Shown: positions 53,401 to 64,000 of the stretch, in pieces
Layout: each line of letters opens with the position of its first letter
Position numbering within the stretch: the first letter of the stretch is position 1
Assembly (NCBI GenBank): GCA_019828595.1
Contig: JAHQRK010000002.1
Coordinates: forward strand, 1,736,001 to 1,800,000
Direction of reading: 5' to 3'
From: Aphanomyces cochlioides
Taxonomy: Eukaryota > Oomycota > Saprolegniomycetes > Saprolegniales > Verrucalvaceae
DNA: 64,000 bases
Notes under the pieces: model-generated
Seen by the model: only the letters and a program-made list of their open reading frames with translations
Told to the model about the DNA's origin: nothing
Database searches by the model: none
Made by a program: the position numbers and the translations under genes

Positions 53401-56400
53401 CCACCCTGATCAAACCACTGACGAATTAATTCCAGAGGAGGCTGGGCGAAATATTTTTCTCGCTTTGGCATGTTCAAGTCGTCGACGTAGATGACGAACT
53501 TTTTTCCTGCTGGAGGTCCGAATACTCCTTTTCTACGTTTTTCCATCTTGCTGTCAAGTAAGTCTTGGGTTTGATTAGCACTGGTTTGGGCACTGAAAGT
53601 CATCGCGATTGGCATGTAATCAGCGTTCAGTGATGACAAAAAACGAGAAATATTTACTGTTTTCCCCGTGCCGGTAGCTCCCACCATGAGGACATGCTTT
53701 TCGATCTTAACGAGCTGCTCCAATAGAAAGGTATTTCGAACACTATCAGAAGTTGGAACAACAATTTCAGCAAACGATATTTGGTTTGATATACGATATG
53801 GAGCTATTGTATCCATCCAAAAGATCCATTTGTGCTCTTTCATGGAGTACGAGTAATCATACACTAATCCCTTACTGGGCACGGTTGGATTCATGTTGTT
53901 ACTCAACATCATCGTTCTCAAGTATGAGTCAAAACGGGCTCGTCCGATGTCATTGGTAGTCGCTCCAATCGACCACACCAACGCAAAAATAAATATTGGC
54001 TCGATATCTTGCTTGAAATTTGAATCGGGGGTTGCTGGCTCGATAGCCAGGTAGGGAGACAGGAAGCAGTTCAATATGCTGATAAGGCTTTGACACAGGT
54101 TATTGTCTATAGTAGGAACCAATTCGACGAGAAATGACCTCATGAACGATATAGTGGGGTAGAGGTAAAGGTCAAAAAGTTTCAAAAAATGAATAGCGTA
54201 TTGTTGCAATTGGGTTGGGAACTTTTCGAGCCAGCTCGTCACAAGGGGCTGGAGTCCAAGAGTACTCGGCTCCATGTAAACCATACCAGTTCGACTTACA
54301 GTTGCAGGTGATGCTACAGATAAGTCTTCAACTTCGAACATCATAGTCATTTGGTGGCTCATTTGAAGCATCTCCCCTGAGTTTAAGCAAAGTTTTTTGT
54401 TGTCATCGAGAACAGTGTTCATGTTTTCGATCCAAATGGCATCAACTGGCCCATCAAAGATTATCCACTTTCTGTCCAGTTTTGTATCGGACGCTGCAAC
54501 TCTATAAAGAGTGCTCAATATTCCATCCTGCCATTCATGGGTATTGGCATCAAACTCTCCATAGAGTTGTCCCATTGTGATAGACTTTGGATTCAACTGA
54601 TATTTAATCACCTTTTCATATGCAAATCCTATCTCACCTCTGTTTTTTAGCTCACCCAACGCCTCAGCCAAAACGTCAATATTTACAGATTTACCACCAC
54701 CAGTTGCACCAACAACCATCAACCCGTGTCGAACTACAATTGTTTCATACAATTGGATACATTTTGTAAGAAAGTATGGAACTGGTTGCAAACCCATGTG
54801 TTGCGTTTTTAGTTTTATCACGGAAATGAGAGCACCCAGGTCAATAGGTGGGCGAGATTTTCCCAAAAACAGATCGGAAATAATACCATTGAAGAGAGGA
54901 ATGTCGTGGGCTAAAAACTTCGGCAAATTGACGTCCTGCAAGGCTCGAAGAAGGAGAACGTCCTCATCCATATCAGGATCTGATCGTTTTAAGTTCCCAG
55001 CGGCTGTAATTACTGTTTTGACTGCGCGCATCCCATAGTCGTAATGACTTTGAGAAGAGAGTTGTTCTGAGCATAACTATTGAATATAAATCGACAGTCA
55101 TTTGAGAATGTTACCTTAAAAGTTGTAACCATTTTTGCCCCAAGAGCATGAGCATCCGCAAATCCATACGCGAAAAACATAATTTCTCCGATGAGAGCAT
55201 AGTCTGGCACCATCATTGCAACTGGCCGAAAGAGGGCTGCAAGACTGTCGGGAAGCTCAGAACGGCCTGCGTACCCTGGATTCATTGTAATAAAAACACC
55301 GAACTGGTCACTCAGTTTAATATCAGAATCTTCAAATATTATCCGCTGTTCACCGCGTCGAATTCCAAGCTACAAAATATATTACATGATGAATTTATTC
55401 GATGAACCTGAAGGGTCATGACTTGTTGACCAACGACAGAAAGTACTTCGATGTCAATGCGATTGAATTCATCAAAGCACGCCCACGCACCGCAAGATGC
55501 CAATCCCTGTTTTCAATGGGAAACTGTATGTAAAGGAGACATACCTTGAAGAATTTTCCCATGGCTATAAAATCCAAGCCATCAGAGCAATTAAATACGA
55601 CACATTGCTTCGCCAATGCTTTTGCTAAATCCTTGGTAGTCTCGGTCTTCCCTGTACCAGCAGGTCCTGCCGGAGCACCTCCCAAAATCATTTGTAACGC
55701 GCCCATGAGGGTTAAGTAGCATTTATCTGTCAATGGTGTGATAACGAGTCGAAATGAGTTCCCAAGATATTCATAGCCGTACGGTCGGCGTGATGTCACC
55801 ATTTGAGCAAACAGATCATCGTCCCAAAAGTATTTCAACTGTGAGCTCCAAAGAAAATCAGCCTTGGATTGCACGTTGTTTGCGACTAGCTTTTTGGTAA
55901 CGTCACGCGCATGCACATCAATGACTGTCAAAGCCCCCATAGTAATACGAGTCATTTTATCCAAATTTCCTCGTACCATTTTGACCCTACAATACAACAT
56001 CATTACATAATGCAATCATCTGTGTTACATACATATCGGCCAATTGCCCTAATTGTCGCTGCAGCATGGACTTCACACCTTCAGCACCAGATTCATCCAT
56101 GGCTTCTTCCATTTCCCTAGTCCAATGCGTCTGACTAGCATTCAAGACGCACATTCCTGGCCATTTTTGGACCCATTTTGATCTGTCAACGCGAATGTAG
56201 TCAAGTATGGCTTGATCCATGATGTCTCGAATAGATGTTCGCATCATGTTTTCAACTTCCAGCATCCAAAACTCAACATTTTTCCCCTTTGGATCAATTG
56301 GCTCATGCATTTTAACTTGCTCCCCTTCAGCCGAAATCATGGATGTAATTGTGAGATCATCTTGAAATTCGACACGGACAATACCCTCGAAGCATTTCTT

Positions 56401-59400
56401 TAAATGAGGTTGAACCAACTTTACGTCTTTTGATTCAGACAATATGGAAAGCAGTTCGTCATTGGATAAAAAATAGAAACGAGCAAAGCTGGATCGTTTA
56501 ACCTCTAGATAATCGCTGAGGCCCTTCTGCACCATGTCTAAAAAGATGTTACTTTCTCTGAATTTTTCAAGAAGTTTCTGCGAATTACAAAACTCAATTG
56601 CTCTTGGCTTCGATTTTCCTGAACTCAGAGTTTGGCGCCAATTTTTGTCGACTGAAGCGAATCGCTTGCCTTCCATTGGAAGTTGTTTGTTAATGTCAGG
56701 TGATTCAAATATGGGTTGCAAGTACAACCATGAGCGCTGAACAGCAAGCCACTCTTCTAGAACTTCACTAACAATCTGAAGTGTCGAATTCCATTCAGTA
56801 ATCTGCTCCTCAAATGGTCCTTTGAATGAGGAGAACATCATAGCTTGAGTCATTGTGATGTGCTCATCCAGAACAACTTGAATTTCATCGACTCCTTTGA
56901 TAATATACGTCCCAGTCTCCCTGTAGGGTATAATTTGAAGGTCAATCGACTCCCATTGACTTTTCATTGCTGTCAGTGCGACTTCAATTTGATATTCTCG
57001 ACCTGCGGCCTCACTTATTTTTACAATGTCGTCGATTTGGTCCAACAAATTTAGTCGGAAAATTGAATTTAACGTAAAGCTTTCATCCAGCTCAAGAGTG
57101 AAGCCCAATACGCGACTGAGTTCATTCCAATGGCGCTGGCGCATACCAGGATTTCTTAACGCCACGATTAAAGGTACGTATGGTTTGAAGACGTTTATTT
57201 GTTCTTTGATTGTTTCAGCTATTTTGGCGCAGGCATCGTTTCCGCTATTGGCAAAGAATTTGCTTGCTTTTTGAATCGATGTTCCGTATAATTCGACAGA
57301 CTTTTCAATCTCTTCTGCATTCACATCGGCAAAGCTGCATTGGGTCCACTGTTTACGGGACTGAATCCAATTGTATGATGACGACCAGAGGAGGTTATAA
57401 GGCTCAAAATTCTTTTTCGCAACAGCAAGCATGTCGTACGAGGTGATTTCTTTTCCGAACAAGGTTTCACGTGAGTTAAAGAGAGCTGCATCTGCCGTAG
57501 CCTGATCCAGTTTCTTTTGCACAGACATAGCGTGATGGGCTATGTCTTCAACATGACTCAAGTTGTCATAGCGAGAAAACGCGTCAATTTCTTCAGTTAG
57601 GGAAGTTAACGTTTTCTCGAATCGATCCTGTTCAGCCTCCATTTGTTTAGAAAATTTTACTTTCCTCTCTTCCAAAGCCCACTTGAAACGCGAGCTTTGT
57701 GTCGCAATACGATTGGGCCATCCCAAAACATTCCACTTCAGTCTCAAATGGTCATCTGACACAATAAACTGGAACTCATCCACCAAATCATTGTTGCTGA
57801 GCATTTGACGAATTTCTTCCTGAAGTGGTTGAATGACTGTTGGTACGCTTGAAATATACTCCTGCAATTGAGTTAACCCTTCAACATCTTTAGGGGTGAC
57901 TGCTAAATTGGCATTGATTTCTTCAAAATTGCCAGTCAGTTTTGTTGACAAACGGTAACAATAGCTGACTTGCGTTTCGAGCAATTTTGTGTAAATTTCA
58001 TTGTGCTTTTTCGACAAGATCGTGCGAATATTAGACAAATCGACTAGAACGATGCCCAAATTGATTGGCTGAGAAGGAATACAATCGAGTATTGCCCGCT
58101 CGGCTTCTCGGTGCTTTTGAATAGCTCTGCGGAGTTCGTTGAGCTCCATCGGTGGCGTTACATCGATATCACCTGAATTACCATCGTCATCATTTGACTT
58201 TTCGTTCGGCGATTTGATTAAACTGCTCAGATAGTCAGCAACATTAAGGTTAAGGAGGGGGACATATTTGTTAACAATTTGGAGGTATTCATCCATAGGG
58301 GCCAATGCTCGAGCCAAGCTTTCATTTACCCTAGACAGTAGTAGCTGCATCCAATTTTCTTTTAAGTCAACTGATTGAATGCAGTCTTGCTGTGGCCAAA
58401 ATAATCGATCCATCACAAGTCGTTCTATCAACTCCAAGGACTTTACACGGGTTAGCACTGTTTCAAACTGACTGCTTGCTGCTTCAATAAACGATGAAGG
58501 CGCGGTAGAGTACTCAAATACGTGACCTTCAATCAGATTTATTGGTTCCAATGGACATTTTTCGCCTTCGTCCTTGTTTTCGGTCATCCAGTCTTTGATT
58601 TGGTCTTGCCGTGCATCAATTTCTGCTTGATTAAGTACTTTAACATCACTTGACACGATCACATCGGCTTTAAAAAGAGGGACGTAATTACTTACCTTCG
58701 TCCCAGCTTCTTCCACGCACTTGACATCGACATCATTTGTATCCTTGATAACAACTTTGTGCAGACTAACATTTTCGATGAATGAAGTGTAAGCTGTAAA
58801 TGATGACTGGATCAAATCTCGAAGAGAATCTTGGGCCATAAAATTTATACGACGTAAGATACATCGAAGCTGAGTGGCCTCGTATAGATTTCGATGGTTT
58901 TCCAACAAATTATACAACGACGTACTTCCCATGTGGCTTTGAATTGCTTTTGCCGCTGCGCGCGTCCAATTGTCTCGGAGGTATCTGACAGCATTTTGGT
59001 TTGTTTGACTTTGGGCTGCCACAAAATCAGCCATTGTCACTGACTTCGGAGTACGGATGCCCTCTAACGTATCCACTGCTTGCTCGGTTTTCATCAAACA
59101 TAAATTGGAAATGTTGTTGCAATATTTTTTCACATCCAATAGAGCTTGAATAGCTGGCAGTGAGCTCAAAAACGTTTCACCTGTTGCCTTGAAAAAGCGG
59201 TCATTAAAATCATACAATGGCACTGCGACAACCCCACTCTCAGGCGGTGGACGTGGCTCATTTGGAGCAGGGTTACGAAGCATTGGAAATTCTAACTGGA
59301 CATCATTTATGTTCGTTTGCAATATCAATAGGTTCATGGTTCGCATATAATCATCGTTGACTTCCTCTAGTAGCTTTGAGGTTCCCGCGTTGGTAGACAG

Positions 59401-60270
59401 ACGAGATGAAGACAGTGCAAAGCTCAAAATGCTATTTACACGATCTGAATCCAATTGTGCTTCAACATCATTTGGCATGTTTTCGATGTACAATGCAAAT
59501 CTACTCGAATGTGAGTTAGACTTGTGGAATTGATTTACCTTAATCGAGCTTCTGACTCCTGACGACGACGAATCGTTGTCAGAAGTCTGTCAACAAATTT
59601 TTCACGTGACTCCATTTCGAAGCATAAGTGGACGCGATGCACAAGAGGAGGTCCAATACGAGCGCCAGCCATCCAGGACACAACAAATTTGTCGTTCTTT
59701 GAATCAAATGATGTGACTGTGCAAGGTGACCAGTTTCCAATTGCACCACTATCGTCGTTAACACAAATTCCCACCGCTTTTTTTGGACCTGATTTGATCC
59801 ATTCTTGAGCAGAAACATCATCAGCATCGTAAAAGTGTCCAATGGGGATGTAAAATCGTGTGAAGGGCTTCTGGTTGTCCATTGTGCTCGATGGGATTGC
59901 ATGTTCGAGGTATTGTACAAGATCAAGTGGCCTCAGAGTACCTGTCGGTGTTGTTAATGTCGAAGCTGGTTGGTTGGACGGGTGGCTGAAATCTGCCTTT
60001 GCGTTGGATGCTTTAATGAGCTTCTGTCGAGATCTTGACGGAGATAATACAGTGGGCGAGCCAACGAGAGGGATTTTGTGCTCTGTTTTCCTCGTGTTGT
60101 CCAATACAGTCCTTTCATACTGATCCAATTGCTCCATAACACTTTGAATCGAGCCAGTTGATGCATGCCTGTTCGCTACCTTGACTGACTTTTTCCTCGG
60201 TCCCTGAGAATTTGAATTGTGATCACATGAAAGCTCCACAAAGTCTTACCTTCTTTCCATCCGTGCTCAT
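47431..60270 (-). CDS. Axonemal inner-arm dynein heavy chain, DNAH1-like
   Basis: Nine exons: 60270-60250, 60203-59539, 59500-56033, 55986-55545, 55506-55408, 55370-55115, 55076-48817, 48776-48611, 48566-47431; introns 37-46 nt; the sum is 4170 codons plus stop. The tail and linker come first; then P-loops at AAA1 ([11 protein letters not shown], about 1490), AAA2 (GATGGGKS, about 1772), AAA3 (GATGTGKT, about 2112) and AAA4 (GVGGSGRQ, about 2460); the stalk coiled coils and microtubule-binding tip; AAA5-6; and the C-terminal domain with [13 protein letters not shown]. The N-terminal module ([28 protein letters not shown]-like start of the linker) resembles DNAH1. It powers flagellar beating, so the organism makes motile cells. 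The very short first exon (7 codons) is my inference. Confidence 0.93.
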
Positions 60271-60492
60271 CTCCTTCGTAGAGAGTGATCTACAGCTTCA
60301 AGGTTTGACCCAGACAGTTCCAAGCGAAACGATTTGGGTAACAGACACGACCATTCGCGCCGAGCGCTGTGAAACGCCATGTTGAAGCCTTTTTATGAAT
60401 TGACTAATATTTTATTGGCTATCAATAATTTATTTTATCACTTGAAAATATAATTATTGTAGTGATGGGGAAATACAATCTGCAGAAACAGA

Positions 60493-61233
60493 ATGGCGGA
60501 TTTGGATGATGAACTCGATGCCGCTTTGATGGAAGATGACGAAGAAGAAGAGAATGAAGAAGACTTGACGCAAGAGGATGTAGACGATGAGGCAGGCGAT
60601 AGCGCTGGAGCAGACCCGACGGGGTCAGCTGAAAACACGGACGAAGACAACGATATGAACGACGAAGGAGGGGACAATGATGGCGATGAAGACACAGGCG
60701 ACGAGGATAATGAACCGCACGATAGTGCAGACTACACGGCTAAGCTGAAGTTTATCCAAAACCTCCCCGAGCCAAAAGCTCGAGAACATGAACAATTTCG
60801 TCGATCACATTTCGACAAACACGTGATCCGACGAGTAAGCAAGACTATCTGGTAAGACAGCCGTCTCACAAATGTATTCCTAGTGCATGACGCAAGTCAT
60901 TGAAGAGTGCTCAGAAAAGGACGCACGGCAGCCTGTAGTTCACAACAACTTGGCGATCATCATGTCTGGTACATTGAATTTTCATACGCCAGGGAAATCA
61001 TTGGGATCTTGTTAGGCTTGGCAAAGAGGTTTGTGGGCGAGCTAACCGAAAGAGGTGCGCATGGCCATTTGATCCACTTATTTCTGACGATTGTAATCCT
61101 AGCGCGCGAATTGATGGACAGAAATGGCGAAGTTGGGCCAATTCGACCGCATCATTTGCGCGAAGTCCACCGAAAGTATTACAAGCGTCATCCACTAGCC
61201 AGAGGACGCCAGCGTCGTCGACTGCTGGCGTAA
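60493..61233 (+). CDS. TAF11: TFIID subunit TAF11
   Basis: Four exons (60493-60834, 60884-60968, 61016-61054, 61103-61233), introns 47-49 nt, 198 residues. The N-terminal ~85 residues are extremely acidic, then EHEQFRRSHFDKHVIRR opens the TAFII28 histone fold, which continues with NNLAIIMSG, AKRFVGELTER, RELMDRNGEVGPIRPHHLRE and ends in a basic tail. TAF11 pairs with TAF13 in the TFIID complex. The exon-intron model was chosen because it restores the conserved order of the fold without gaps. It is divergent from the dynein gene with a 220-nt shared promoter. Confidence 0.88.
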
Positions 61234-61613
61234 TGTCTGAACCTAATTCCTATAGCATCATGCCTTGGAATTTCTACTTTGTTCCTCTCACGTCTATTGC
61301 TCTCTGTACGCAATGTCGGGTGTAGTTCGCTTAAATACGACAGCATTAGTCAAACGCCCATTGCGCAGCAGTAATGCAAACTATTTCAGTCTTTGCGTGT
61401 GCGTAGGAGGAGTCTAAATGGCGTCGATCAGCGCATAGATGCTTTGGACATAGGGCCGCCATACATTGGTCATTTATTTTATGAAATGTCCATTTTTAAA
61501 AAAATTGGTGATTTGGTCTTCAATCTTTGCCCATCGCAATACGACGTTGGATCTCTCTCATCTCAACCAGCCGACGCACGTACGATCTGGCCTCTAGAGA
61601 CAGGGTTTGTCTG
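61234..61613. other. No gene recognised
   Basis: Spacer between TAF11 and the receptor kinase gene, both rightward; presumably the 3' end of one and the promoter of the other. Confidence 0.5.
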
Positions 61614-64000
61614 ATGAGGAGGTATGAAATGACACGAATGTACACATATATGCTGCTGGCTCTCTGGATCGTGTACGACATGGATCTATGGCCATTTGTT
61701 CAAGGTGCGGCCGAGCAACAGGAGAGTGTCACGGCAGTATGTGTGGCTTGGAATGGAATTAGTTGTCCCTTTACCAACACAACAAATCCACTGACAAAGC
61801 TATTTGACCCTGAGACGCAGACACTGTGTAAGGTACGATGAGTCTATACAGTGCAGTCGTCACGAATGCATAGGCTGCAGTGGCAGTGAGCGTCAAGCAG
61901 ATTGACTGGCAAAGCTACCACTCAACAGGCAAAGGGCTCGTCCGTAGCGTCAAGATCAATCAGAATGAACTTCTGACGTCGTTTGTGTATCCGTCGGACG
62001 CATATCTTCTCGCCAATTATCCCCACTGTGATGATTGGTTTGATGTCCTACCTCCGCATGAGAATAGTCTCTTGCCTGGACGAGGCACCCAACGCTCGAT
62101 TCTTCCCTACATCAAAGGCGATTCTGTCGAATTTGAAATTGAATTCGAATGGACAGGAGACCACTCCCAGCAACCAGTTTGCTCATTTGGAGGCGTATCT
62201 TACGTTGGTATGGCAAGAATGGATCTCTTCTATGAAGTCCAAGATGACGACAGTAAGTCTGTGCCAGTGTATTCATCATTTTGAGCACTCGTAGTGTGTC
62301 CAGGTTGGGACGAGGATTCCAAGACGTGGTGCAATGGCCACGGGCATTGTGATTGCGCAGGTATGGACGGCGCAAACAGAACCTGCACATGCAAGTAAGC
62401 AATGCAGACTAAGTTTATCCTAATATTCACGTAGAGCGGGTTACGCTCCTCCAACTTGCGAAGGATGTTTGCCCAATGCGTACGGTCCTTCGTGCAGCAA
62501 ATCGTGCGAAATGTGCTATAATGGTGGCACTTGTCAGGCTGGCATCAACGGAACAGGAGAATGCATTTGTCCTCCAGGTTTTGATCCTGAGTCACGATGT
62601 GCTGCATGTTTGCCTTTGCACTATGGACCAGATTGCTTGCCTTGCCGAGATTGCAACCACCCTCATGGAAACTGCAATGACGGTATCCAAGGCAATGGCC
62701 GTTGCTCGTGTGCAGTTGGATATAGTGCTGCTGTGGACTGCATGGATTGCATGGACTCTTTTTATGGCCATACTTGCACCCCTTGCAAGTCGTGCAATGA
62801 AGGAAAATGTAACCATGGCCTTGGTGGCGATGGTCAATGCATCTGCAGAGAAGGTTTCGACGCGGACAGTCGTTGTATGAATTGTTCTACCAACTATTTT
62901 GGTGCAAATTGTTCCCGCTGCGCCTCGTGTCATGGTCGTGGTTATTGCAACGACTCTTTGGTGGGCGACGGTGAATGCGTCTGTGATGTTGGTTATACCT
63001 CTGTGTCTCGTTGTGTTTTGTGTGATGATGGCTGGGACTTCAATCCAACCACTATGAGTTGTCAATGTGCACCAGATCATTTTGGACCGTTCTGCCGGAG
63101 TTGTCCAATCTGCGCACCGCATGGTCGCTGTAATGCCGGTGGCGAGGGTACGTTTCAGAGAAGTGCTAGACAGTTGACATTTTTCTAGGTGATGGGCGTT
63201 GCATATGTGATCCCGGCTGGAGCGACTCCTCAAATTGTGTGACTTGTATGAGTGGCTACTTTGGACCCCAGTGCTCTATGTGCCGTCGATGTGGCCACGG
63301 CAAATGTGACGACTCTATCCATGGATCTGGCCAATGCATATGTAGTCGTGGCTATAGCAGCAGCAGCGATTGTTACAACTGCGACGAGGGCTTTTATGGT
63401 CCAAACTGTACTGCGTGTCCCCAGGACTGTGGCCATGGCACTTGTTCAAGTGGACTACTAGGCTCAGGCAATTGTTCTTGTGACGAGGGATGGGCATGGT
63501 TGTCGCAAAATCCATGTACGACTTGTTTACCAGGTTATATTGGACCAGATTGTGTTCTCTGCCCCGGTTATATTGAAAGTGGTCTCATGTGCAACGGCCA
63601 TGGTGTGTGTATACCTCACGCAAATCATTCCGTTGGTATTTGCGAATGTGACGCCCGCTTTAGTGGCATTGGCTGTGAAGTTTACGAGTTTCCACTGGCG
63701 ATGGTTTGCGGTCTGGGTTTGATTGCCTTGTCTACTTTGGGCTTTTGTATGTGTTCAATGCGTCGACTAGCTCGTCAGACCCAAATTTTCCATCCTCAAA
63801 TCTTGCGGCGAGGCAGCACCTTTCCTGGGTATTTGGAAATCTCAGATGTGAGTGACTTGGAATTTTTTGTCTCTGCCGATTCTCGTGATTGGCTCATCCC
63901 ATTTGAAGCGCTGACCCTTCAGCGGGAAGTTGGCAATGGTACATCAGGTCAAGTGTTTCAGAGTCTTTATCACAGTGGCGGAGGCAGTTCAGTTGTAGCT
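61614..64000 (+). CDS. EGF-repeat receptor protein kinase, 5' part (runs off the window)
   Basis: Exons 61614-61832, 61874-62252, 62295-62394, 62435-63147 and 63189 to beyond 64000, introns 40-42 nt. A signal peptide (MYTYMLLALWIVYDMDLW region) is followed by a ~140-residue N-terminal domain, then eight or more laminin/tenascin-type EGF repeats (for example CNGHGHCDC, CICPPGFDPESRC, CICREGFDADSRC, CSRGYSSSSDC), a transmembrane helix (LAMVCGLGLIALSTLGFCMC) and the start of a kinase N-lobe (LQREVGNGTSGQVFQSLY, a glycine-rich loop). This is the architecture of tyrosine-kinase-like receptors expanded in oomycetes. The start was chosen at the ATG directly before the signal peptide; ATGs a few codons later are possible. 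The kinase core lies outside the window. Confidence 0.85.

Noticed and set aside
1..64000. CRISPR arrays, rRNA, tRNA or bacterial operon signals
   Set aside because: None seen; the window is eukaryotic nuclear DNA with spliceosomal introns. A tRNA scan would settle the tRNA question.

Overview
This is a nuclear contig from a flagellated heterotrophic stramenopile, most likely a saprolegnialean oomycete. The inference rests on very short GT-AG introns (about 36-62 nt, one of 105 nt), an axonemal dynein heavy chain, a mitochondrial glutamine-dependent carbamoyl-phosphate synthase, an EGF-rich receptor kinase, a tyrosine recombinase of the kind found in oomycete Cryptons, and a Crinkler/RHS-type NTPase-nuclease gene. 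No database search was possible, so the species is not fixed.

Layout. 1-8.0 kb: a lysine-rich protein (-), a BRAP-type RING/UBP-finger ubiquitin ligase (+) and a six-exon carbamoyl-phosphate synthase (-). 8.0-10.9 kb: gene-free sequence with a 266-bp MITE-like element and a ~670-bp inverted-repeat element. 10.9-15.6 kb: a PIF/Harbinger-type DNA transposon (Myb-like protein plus DDE transposase) whose terminal inverted repeats also enclose a decayed Crypton-type tyrosine recombinase. 16.9-39.9 kb: a tandem array of a coiled-coil/transmembrane gene. Copy A (17.7-36.9 kb) is split by a 17.3-kb element; copy B (37.3-39.2 kb) is intact; older fragments lie on both sides. 40-64 kb: ordinary host genes, namely a membrane protein with a PH-like domain, SMC2, a PX-domain protein, a nine-exon DNAH1-like dynein heavy chain, TAF11 and the 5' part of an EGF-repeat receptor kinase.

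The main discovery is the element at 18958-36228. It is a Polinton/Maverick (polintovirus): 284/280-bp terminal inverted repeats, AG...CT ends, and a perfect 6-bp target duplication (TGTGTC) that copy B proves by showing the empty site once. It carries a protein-primed DNA polymerase B, a retroviral-type integrase, an A32/FtsK-like packaging ATPase, an adenain-like maturation protease, a double-jelly-roll major capsid protein, a penton-like minor capsid protein, a pVI-like peptide with GG-S cleavage sites and a fibre with an S74 self-cleaving chaperone domain. This is a virion-building set. Two hallmark genes look broken: the integrase is cut off before its chromodomain by a stop and a one-base slip, and the capsid gene is split by a one-base slip. 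Inside the right end sits an unusual passenger, an intron-containing Crinkler/RHS-type P-loop NTPase-nuclease gene, flanked by orphan fragments of element genes. It looks like a host-type conflict or effector gene captured by a virus-like transposon.
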